Positions 6,659 through 10,982 of a stretch of DNA of 10,982 bases are shown piece after piece. The stretch lies in the NCBI GenBank assembly GCA_016839955.1, contig JAEOTI010000661.1, forward strand, positions 1 through 10,982, written 5' to 3'. Position 1 is the stretch's first letter. Each line of letters starts with the position of its first letter. The notes under the pieces were generated by a model, which worked only from the letters and a program-made list of their open reading frames with translations, ran no database searches and was not told the DNA's origin. Origin of the DNA: Candidatus Hodarchaeota archaeon (GTDB lineage Archaea > Asgardarchaeota > Heimdallarchaeia > Hodarchaeales > YT1-057). The translations under genes and the position numbers were made by a program.

Positions 6659-7240
6659 TTGAACATTCTTTTAGGAATCACCGGTGGAATTTCAGTTTAT
6701 AAAATGCCTACAGCAATTGGACTTATGAAGCGAAAAGGACATCAAGTACGTGTTGTAATGACAAGAAATGCAACACAATTTGTTAGTACTTTAACCTTCC
6801 AATCAATCTCCGAAGGACCTGTTTTTGTAGAAATGTTTGAACCACCAAAAGTATTCAATATTGAACATGTTGATTTAGCAAAAGAAGCTGACATCTTATT
6901 AATTGCACCCGCAACTGCAAACATTATTGGAAAAATAGCTAACGGGATCGCAGACGATTTATTAACTACTACTGTATGCGCAACATCAATTGATAAACCA
7001 GTAGCATTTGCTCCTGCAATGAATACCGCAATGTGGGAAAATCCAATAGTTCAAGCTAATATTAAAAAATTAAAAACGATTAAAACTACCAAATTTCCTG
7101 AATTAGCGAAATATCGATTCATTGAACCAATCGAAAAATGGTTAGCATGCGGAGATTTAGCGAAAGGAGCTCTTGTTGAACCACAGACGATAGTTAATTG
7201 GGTTGAGGACCTTCTAAAGGCATATTATCCTAAGACATGA
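6659..7240 (+). CDS. coaC: Phosphopantothenoylcysteine decarboxylase (flavoprotein, stand-alone CoaC)
   Basis: FMN-dependent enzyme that decarboxylates 4'-phosphopantothenoylcysteine to 4'-phosphopantetheine in coenzyme A synthesis. The 193 residues show the whole homo-oligomeric flavoprotein (HFCD) fold. The N-terminus is 'ILLGITGGISVYK' (3-15). The catalytic His70 sits in 'NIEHVDLAKEAD'. 'LIAPATANIIGKIANGIADD' (81-100) is the FMN-binding block, 'PAMNTAMWENP' (119-129) is the substrate-recognition motif, and 'WLACGDLAKGAL' carries the likely active-site Cys164. The chain stops just after the decarboxylase domain. The phosphopantothenate-cysteine ligase domain (CoaB), fused behind CoaC in most bacteria and many archaea, is absent here and must be encoded elsewhere if present. 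It follows the HD gene by 29 bases and is convergent with tRNA-Ile. Other HFCD flavoproteins are possible, but the PAMN and ACGD motifs favour CoaC. Confidence 0.87.
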   Translation: MNILLGITGGISVYKMPTAIGLMKRKGHQVRVVMTRNATQFVSTLTFQSISEGPVFVEMFEPPKVFNIEHVDLAKEADILLIAPATANIIGKIANGIADDLLTTTVCATSIDKPVAFAPAMNTAMWENPIVQANIKKLKTIKTTKFPELAKYRFIEPIEKWLACGDLAKGALVEPQTIVNWVEDLLKAYYPKT

Positions 7241-7257
7241 TAAAGCAGCAATTTTAT

Positions 7258-7264
7258 AAAAAAA
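7258..7264 (-). terminator. Poly-T terminator after tRNA-Ile
   Basis: Seven consecutive T on the minus strand begin 8 bases after the encoded CCA of the tRNA. This is a typical archaeal U-tract terminator for the tRNA or the whole ribosomal-protein transcript. Confidence 0.5.
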
Positions 7265-7272
7265 TAACCAAA

Positions 7273-7350
7273 TGGTGGGCCTAGCCGGATTTGAACCGGC
7301 GATCTCCCGGTTATCAGCCGGGCGCTTTAACCTGGCTAAGCCATAGGCCC
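7273..7350 (-). tRNA. tRNA-Ile (anticodon GAU), CCA encoded
   Basis: The minus strand folds into a complete cloverleaf. The acceptor is GGGCCTA paired with TAGGCCC. The D-stem is GCTT/AAGC with an AGCCAGGTTA loop. The anticodon stem is CCCGG/CCGGG around the loop CTGATAA, which gives anticodon GAT. The variable loop is AGATC, and the T-arm is GCCGG-TTCAAAT-CCGGC. The body is 75 bases (7276-7350) with discriminator A, and the next three bases (7273-7275) encode CCA. There is no intron. It lies 76 bases downstream of rps9 on the same strand, so it may be processed from that transcript or use its own weak AT-rich promoter. Confidence 0.97.
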
Positions 7351-7426
7351 CTAAGAAAGATATTAATTAGTTATTAGAAGGGAAGTAAATTGATTGCTAA
7401 AGGATTTCAGTGATTTGAAATTAAAT

Positions 7427-7828
7427 CTAACGATAACTCTTTGTATATTTCGCACGAGCTCCTTTTCGGCCAAACTTCTTAGGCTCTTTCCGTCGTGGAT
7501 CTCCTGATAAGATAGTTCTATCATAGGCTCTCATCTTTTGTCTAAGTTCCTCAGATGAAGTAAATGAAACTAAGGCTCTGGCAATGGCCGTCCGGGCCGC
7601 AATGGCTTGACTGACTACTCCACCACCCTTCACATGAACTCTGATGTCTAAGTTATTTCTAGTCTTTTCGCCAGCTAAAATTAATGGTTCAAAAAGCATC
7701 ATTCGCATAAGTTCAGGCTCATAGATCTCTACAGGTTTGCTATTTATCCATATTCTTCCTTTTCCTGAAGTAGAAACAGCCCTAGCAATTGCAGTTCGTC
7801 GCTTTCCACTTGTTAATTGTACTTTCAT
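7427..7828 (-). CDS. rps9: 30S ribosomal protein uS9
   Basis: Small-subunit protein uS9, 133 residues, archaeal type. The N-terminus carries 'SGKRRTAIARA' (7-17). The mid-region 'VKGGGVVSQAIAARTAIARA' (66-85) is the conserved uS9 core. The basic tail ends in 'RAKYTKSYR'; in ribosome structures this tail reaches the P-site tRNA anticodon. Length is normal. The ATG is preceded by GGAG about 11 bases upstream. It is the last protein gene of the rpo3-eL18-uL13-uS9 run and starts 24 bases after the uL13 stop. In many archaea rpoN and rpoK come next; here a tRNA gene follows. Confidence 0.97.
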   Translation of the reverse strand: MKVQLTSGKRRTAIARAVSTSGKGRIWINSKPVEIYEPELMRMMLFEPLILAGEKTRNNLDIRVHVKGGGVVSQAIAARTAIARALVSFTSSEELRQKMRAYDRTILSGDPRRKEPKKFGRKGARAKYTKSYR

Positions 7829-7852
7829 TGATGTAATTCTCCATTTCGAAAG

Positions 7853-8269
7853 TTAGACGCGTAAGGCAATATCATCTGTAGTTACATACTTACAGCGAAG
7901 ATGAGTAGCGTCAGCTTCTTTGATTTTCTCGAAATTTTCCTCTCTACATATTTTAGGAATTCCTCGATAAACTTTAAGTCGTTTAAATGCGTCTTTTCCA
8001 CGTGGTCTTTTCCAAGGAAGCATTCCACGCACAGTTTTTCTAACGATTCCTTCTGGAGTTCGAGGAAAGAACGGTCCTTGAAGGGGATTTGTCTTTGTAC
8101 GAATTTTTGACCTTTGAATATAATCATTGTAGGTTGTTCGTGGTTTTCCGGTTATGACTGCTTTCTCAGCATTTACAATAATTATTTCTTCGCCCTCTAG
8201 TAGCTTCTTCGCAATTACACTAGACATTCTACCAAGAATTAAATTTTCAGCATCAATTACTCGCTTCAT
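7853..8269 (-). CDS. rpl13: 50S ribosomal protein uL13
   Basis: Large-subunit protein uL13, 138 residues. Recognisable blocks are 'NLILGRMSSVIAKKLLEGE' (9-27), 'VNAEKAVITGKP' (32-43), 'GPFFPRTPEGIVRKTVRGML' (65-84), and the archaeal/eukaryotic 'PWKRPRGKDAFKRLKVYRGI' (85-104). The length fits archaeal homologues. It lies between eL18 and uS9 with gaps of 22 and 24 bases, so co-transcription is almost certain. ATG start, with only a partial ribosome site (TGTGA) upstream. Confidence 0.97.
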   Translation of the reverse strand: MKRVIDAENLILGRMSSVIAKKLLEGEEIIIVNAEKAVITGKPRTTYNDYIQRSKIRTKTNPLQGPFFPRTPEGIVRKTVRGMLPWKRPRGKDAFKRLKVYRGIPKICREENFEKIKEADATHLRCKYVTTDDIALRV

Positions 8270-8291
8270 ACGATTTCACAACCAGATTTTC

Positions 8292-8657
8292 CTATTTGAT
8301 AATTTGAACTCCTGAACCTTTGGGATTTATTTCAATAAGTTGAGGAAGTGAAAGGCATTCACCACCAGCTTTTTCAATTTTTGAACGAGCAGACATTGAA
8401 AAATTAAGTGCAGCCACCTTGACAGGGTGATTCAAGGTTCCTGAGCCTAAGACTTTTCCAAGAATTAGAATAGTGTCATTTTCAGAAGATATTCGATTAA
8501 TTTGTTTAATATTTACTTCAGGACGATTTGATCTTGAGTTAGCTAAGACTTTTTCTGCAGCTTTCCATATAGGCGCCTGGCATTCAGCTGCAGAGCGTCT
8601 TAAAAATCTTTGAAGTGTAACAATATTTGGATCGGTGCTTCTAGTGTTCTTAACCAT
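8292..8657 (-). CDS. rpl18e: 50S ribosomal protein eL18
   Basis: Archaeal/eukaryotic large-subunit protein eL18 (L18e), 121 residues. The start chosen is the ATG at 8657, giving 'VKNTRSTDPNIVTLQRFLRR'. A perfect GGTGAT ribosome site sits 6 bases upstream, and family members begin this way. The frame stays open for 23 more codons upstream but reaches toward the rpo3 coding end without a better start. Key blocks are 'KAAEKVLANSRSNRPEVNI' and 'GKVLGSGTLNHPVKVAALNF', followed by 'ARSKIEKAGGE' and a 'GSGVQIIK' end. It follows rpo3 by 40 bases. Confidence 0.96.
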   Translation of the reverse strand: MVKNTRSTDPNIVTLQRFLRRSAAECQAPIWKAAEKVLANSRSNRPEVNIKQINRISSENDTILILGKVLGSGTLNHPVKVAALNFSMSARSKIEKAGGECLSLPQLIEINPKGSGVQIIK

Positions 8658-8663
8658 GAAAAA

Positions 8664-8669
8664 ATCACC
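8664..8669 (-). promoter_or_regulatory. Shine-Dalgarno site deciding the rpl18e start
   Basis: GGTGAT on the minus strand lies 6 bases before the ATG at 8657. It matches the archaeal consensus exactly and settles the internal ATG over the longer open frame that begins at 8726. Confidence 0.7.
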
Positions 8670-8697
8670 ATTTTGTTTATTTGTAAAAAAATCTGAC

Positions 8698-9501
8698 CTA
8701 TTCAAGTTCCTGGATCTTCGATGCAAGTTCTTCTGCTTTCTTCTTTAGAATATTGACACTCTCAATAAGAATTTGTCGTGGAGTTAAAGAGCCAGTCGAC
8801 TCAAGATTGAAAATAAAATCATCACCACTAGTCTCTACTCTTATTGCATCAACTTCACAAATATCTTCACATTGGCTACAAAGGATACACTTGTCCATGT
8901 CAATTACTTTTATTTCTGTGTCACTTTCCTTGATTATTTTAACAGGGCAGGCTTTTACACAATCCCAACAAAGTGTACAATTTTCAGGAATGACGATAAC
9001 CCTTGGAAAGTATTTATAACCAACACTACTTGTTGGTTGAAATTTAGCATGGTCTTTTCCTATACCTAATCGCGCAATAGCTTCTACGAGAATTTTTTGG
9101 CCTCTTGAAAGTTGAAGAATTGGAATTTTATCGTATACTGGACTCGTTGAAGGATCTTGAGAAATTAGGTCTCCAGAGTATACTGTGTCTAAATCTTCAT
9201 TAGATTCTTTTTCCAAAGTTAATGAGACCTCACAACCGGTGCAACCTTGGCCTTCACAAGAACACAGCTCGGGTAGGCTATATGAAGACAAATCTGTTTT
9301 GAGTGGCATCAATCCAAGCCGGTGAGATATTTGTTCATCAAAAACAACTGAAGAATTTTCAATAAAAATAACATCATCAATTGCTAAGGTAGGTACTTCA
9401 GTCATCATTGTCCGTCGTAATGCATTTGCTGCAGCGGGAGTAATACCACGAATTGCAAAGCGTAAAAAATATTCTTTTTGCTCCAAAACATCAATTTGCA
9501 T
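8698..9501 (-). CDS. rpo3: DNA-directed RNA polymerase subunit Rpo3 (RpoD) with two ferredoxin-type Fe-S motifs
   Basis: Archaeal RNA polymerase subunit D, homologue of bacterial alpha and eukaryotic RPB3, which pairs with Rpo11 during assembly. Numbering is from the ATG at 9501. 'AAANALRRTMMTEVPTLAID' (23-42) is the alpha/RPB3 dimerisation core, and 'ISHRLGLMPL' (58-67) is also conserved. The Cys cluster 'CSCEGQGCTGC' (80-90) resembles a metal-binding loop. The inserted ferredoxin domain has two full motifs: 'CTLCWDCVKACP' (Cys175, 178, 181, 185) and 'CILCSQCEDIC' (Cys205, 208, 211, 215). That is enough for two [4Fe-4S] clusters. The C-terminal 'GSLTPRQILIESVNILKKK' helix is typical. The frame extends to a TTG at 9555, but a TATA box at 9564-9574 predicts transcription from about 9544, and family members start just before 'QIDVLEQ'. 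ATG 9525 is the other option. First gene of the ribosomal cluster. Confidence 0.95.
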   Translation of the reverse strand: MQIDVLEQKEYFLRFAIRGITPAAANALRRTMMTEVPTLAIDDVIFIENSSVVFDEQISHRLGLMPLKTDLSSYSLPELCSCEGQGCTGCEVSLTLEKESNEDLDTVYSGDLISQDPSTSPVYDKIPILQLSRGQKILVEAIARLGIGKDHAKFQPTSSVGYKYFPRVIVIPENCTLCWDCVKACPVKIIKESDTEIKVIDMDKCILCSQCEDICEVDAIRVETSGDDFIFNLESTGSLTPRQILIESVNILKKKAEELASKIQELE

Positions 9502-9563
9502 TTTATCTTTAAAACTCCTACCCATTTCAGCAATTCTTAGATTATTAAGACTCAAAAAGGTGT

Positions 9564-9574
9564 CTTTAAATATT
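9564..9574 (-). promoter_or_regulatory. Candidate TATA box of the rpo3-rpl18e-rpl13-rps9 cluster
   Basis: AATATTTAAAG on the minus strand, with a predicted start near 9544. It leaves a short leader before ATG 9501 or 9525 and argues against the TTG at 9555 as start. Confidence 0.4.
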
Positions 9575-9642
9575 AGTCTTCAGTATTTCTACAAGCTGTG
9601 ACTTCTTTGAATTTCATTCTGAGAGTGGTTCATTGCTTTAAT

Positions 9643-9651
9643 CTTTTAATA
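9643..9651 (+). promoter_or_regulatory. Candidate TATA box for the second Roadblock gene
   Basis: CTTTTAATA in the 175-base divergent gap would place a start near 9675 and give a leader of about 55 bases, with AAGGT (9716-9720) as a ribosome site 10 bases before the ATG. It is a weak match in AT-rich DNA. Confidence 0.28.
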
Positions 9652-9730
9652 GAATTAATCTAGTCATAAATGTGAATTATTCAATTGAAGTATTTCAAAG
9701 ATAGCTGAAATTATTAAGGTTAGATCCAGA

Positions 9731-10186
9731 ATGCCCCAAGAAAGCGTGGAAAATCGACTGCATCATATTTTGAAGAAAATGTGTAGAGATAAAAGCTTTG
9801 TCGGTGCATTGATTTGTACAGACGATGGTTTGATAGTTACATCATATACAAGCCAGCAAGCGTTAGGGATTGTAGAAGAAAACCATCAAGAAGGATTTGA
9901 TCAGGTTGTAAGTGCCTTAGGCAGTTTATTTCTTTCTGTAGCGTCACGAGCACGGAAAGAGCTCAAACTTAAGCATGTAGAAGAGTTATACCTAAGAGGA
10001 ACGCAAGAAACGGGACACTTAAGAGTAATTTTTCGGGTATTTGATACTATTCTATATGGAAAACTTGTCCTCTCAATACTTATGGATCAAACAGTACCAT
10101 ATCGAAGGGTTACGACAAGAGTAATTCGCAAGATACAAGGAACAATAGATACAGATAAGCTAATTAGTACTTCTAGCAAGAAGTAA
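9731..10186 (+). CDS. Roadblock/LC7-like domain protein, second copy
   Basis: A 151-residue protein with a Roadblock/LC7-like fold, clearly different from the one at 5428. The order is helix 1 (5-20), strands 'FVGALICTDDGLIVTSYT' (23-40), a longer loop with 'GIVEENHQEG', helix 2 'FDQVVSALGSLFLSVASRAR' (55-74), strands 'LKHVEELYLRGTQETGHLRV' and 'LYGKLVLSIL', and a basic C-terminal helix 'YRRVTTRVIRKIQGTI'. The loop between strand 2 and helix 2 is longer than in minimal Roadblock domains, and the C-terminus is unusually basic. ATG start. It is divergent from rpo3, and a T7 tract follows 43 bases after the stop. No GTPase gene is adjacent; role and partner unknown. A related longin-like fold is an alternative. 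Confidence 0.78.
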   Translation: MPQESVENRLHHILKKMCRDKSFVGALICTDDGLIVTSYTSQQALGIVEENHQEGFDQVVSALGSLFLSVASRARKELKLKHVEELYLRGTQETGHLRVIFRVFDTILYGKLVLSILMDQTVPYRRVTTRVIRKIQGTIDTDKLISTSSKK

Positions 10187-10228
10187 TTGTATTAATTTTC
10201 GTATCCACCAATTTTCTCGGAGTAAATG

Positions 10229-10235
10229 TTTTTTT
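10229..10235 (+). terminator. Poly-T terminator after the second Roadblock gene
   Basis: Seven consecutive T on the plus strand, 43 bases after the stop codon, with no hairpin needed for archaeal termination. Confidence 0.45.
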
Positions 10236-10433
10236 GATAAATAGGATGTAATATTATTCCTTCGTATAAAATATTCGTGATTGGTTGAAAACCAGGGCAA
10301 AATCCATTTGGATTATAATAAGTACAAGTAGAACAGACCTTTTATATTGAGAAAAATCGATAAACTATCAATATTAGGGCCATAGAGACCAATACAATGG
10401 AAAATTGAAGGATTAGTATGAAAGAATTTATAG

Positions 10434-10442
10434 AAAAAAAAA
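10434..10442 (-). terminator. Poly-T tract, possible terminator for the larB-like transcript
   Basis: Nine consecutive T on the minus strand, about 180 bases after the larB-like stop codon. It is long enough to stop an archaeal polymerase, but the distance from the gene makes the assignment uncertain. Confidence 0.35.
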
Positions 10443-10618
10443 CCCAAAACTGAGAAAAACACCACAATAAGATTGTATACAACCTTTACAAATTGGAATG
10501 ACCTTAAAGTAGAACATATGAGAATGAAATCGTTCACATAATGGATGATGGGCAAGAGAAAGTCCCAATAGACGCCTATATTTAGATTCTTTCGTAAAAA
10601 TGTCAAAAGGATCCTTTT

Positions 10619-10982
10619 TTATGAGTTTGTTTTTTCTCTAGATTTAGCACATCGGTTTGCAATTATTGCAGCAAATGCTCCTGCTCCAAAACCGTTGTCT
10701 ACGTTTACTACTGATAAACCAGGTGAACATGATTGGAGCATAGAAATAAGTGCCCCAATACCCTTCTCTCCTAGTCCAACACCTGTACTAACAGGAACGC
10801 CAATGACAGGTATATCTACAAGACCTGCTACAAGTGTTGGAAGGGCACCTTCCATCCCAGCACAAACTACTAAAGCATCCGCTTCTAACATCTTTTTTAA
10901 AGGGAGAATAAGGCGATGTAATCCAGCAATTCCTGTATCGTGTGCCATAATTACTTTGCAACCCATTATTTTTGCTACGAGT
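10619..10982 (-). CDS. larB: LarB-like protein (nickel-pincer cofactor synthesis), 5' partial
   Basis: The C-terminal 120 residues of a PurE-related protein of the LarB family. LarB carboxylates and hydrolyses nicotinic acid adenine dinucleotide to pyridinium-3,5-biscarboxylic acid mononucleotide, the first step toward the nickel-pincer nucleotide cofactor. Family blocks seen are 'AHDTGIAGLHRLILPL', 'ADALVVCAGMEGALPTLVAG', 'DIPVIGVPVSTG', 'GALISMLQSCSPGLSVVNVD' and 'NGFGAGAFAAIIA'. The Cys in 'SCSPGLSVVNVDNG' and the AGMEGALP loop separate LarB from true PurE. The frame is open to the window edge, so the Met at 10966 is internal and the N-terminal half lies outside. The gene ends in TAA at 10619-10621. 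larC and larE are not visible here. The family call is sure; the exact cofactor use in this organism is inferred. Confidence 0.88.
   Translation of the reverse strand, partial: LVAKIMGCKVIMAHDTGIAGLHRLILPLKKMLEADALVVCAGMEGALPTLVAGLVDIPVIGVPVSTGVGLGEKGIGALISMLQSCSPGLSVVNVDNGFGAGAFAAIIANRCAKSREKTNS

Larger units (their letters stand above)
10187..10618. other. 432-base stretch without a convincing gene
   Basis: The region holds a plus-strand T7 tract (10229-10235) and two small perfect inverted repeats: TGGTT/AACCA at 10282-10294, and AATCCA/TGGATT at 10301-10314. It also has a T9 tract on the minus strand (10434-10442) and a 14-base palindrome, AAAAGGATCCTTTT, at 10605-10618. A 97-codon minus-strand frame (10313-10606, TTG start, 12 bases after the larB-like stop, AAGGA five bases ahead) would encode a hydrophobic protein with two possible membrane segments. 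It contains the T9 tract, uses more C-ending codons than its neighbours and matches nothing I know, so I do not call it a gene. Confidence 0.5.

Noticed and set aside
8658..8726. Upstream extension of rpl18e by 23 codons
   Set aside because: The perfect GGTGAT site 6 bases before the ATG at 8657 and the family N-terminus support the shorter form.
9502..9555. Longer Rpo3 start at the TTG at 9555
   Set aside because: There is no ribosome site, a TATA box just upstream predicts transcription from inside this segment, and homologues begin near ATG 9501.
10313..10606. 97-codon minus-strand frame encoding a hydrophobic, Phe/Tyr/Ile-rich protein
   Set aside because: It has a TTG start, a T9 tract inside, more C-ending codons than its neighbours and no recognisable family. 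AT-rich noncoding DNA easily yields such frames. It is kept only as a note in the intergenic entry.
10605..10618. 14-base palindrome AAAAGGATCCTTTT as a terminator hairpin
   Set aside because: It has no loop, so it cannot form a normal RNA hairpin. It may be a chance palindrome, and no repeat copy was seen elsewhere in the window.

Overview
The window reads as an AT-rich archaeal chromosome segment, most likely from an Asgard (Promethearchaeota-type) genome. Archaeal identity rests on four things: an A/V-type ATP synthase B subunit, a Rpo3 (RpoD) RNA polymerase subunit with two ferredoxin-like cluster motifs, the archaeal gene order rpo3-eL18-uL13-uS9, and archaeal-type Shine-Dalgarno sites and TATA boxes. 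The Asgard suggestion is weaker. It comes from two free-standing Roadblock/LC7 proteins, which are unusually abundant in that group. The class cannot be fixed from this window.

Layout. 1-975 (+) is the 3' part of a FIST-domain sensor gene that runs in from outside. A 345-base gap with candidate TATA boxes precedes a thioredoxin (1321-1737, +). On the minus strand, a circularly permuted GTPase (2854-3648) is followed 27 bases later by an RNase Z-like metallo-beta-lactamase-fold protein (1762-2826). A 299-base divergent promoter region separates these from atpB (3948-5384, +), which stands alone. A Roadblock protein (5428-5826, -) converges on atpB. It is divergent from an HD-domain protein (6054-6629, +), which is followed by a free-standing phosphopantothenoylcysteine decarboxylase (CoaC, 6659-7240, +).

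On the minus strand, reading from 9501 down to 7273, come rpo3, rpl18e, rpl13, rps9 and tRNA-Ile(GAU) with an encoded CCA. A second, different Roadblock protein (9731-10186, +) diverges from rpo3. After a 432-base stretch with no convincing gene, the window ends in the 3' part of a larB-like gene (10619-10982, -).

Functionally this is mostly housekeeping: transcription and translation, energy conversion, CoA synthesis, thiol redox, RNA processing and ribosome assembly. Regulatory or scaffold-type Roadblock and FIST proteins are interspersed. I see no mobile elements, CRISPR arrays, phage genes or defence genes, and no convincing undescribed multi-gene system. The points most worth a second look are the isolated atpB, the divergent RNase Z-like protein, the solo CoaC, the two Roadblock genes without a Ras-like partner, and the truncated rpo3/ribosomal-protein cluster.
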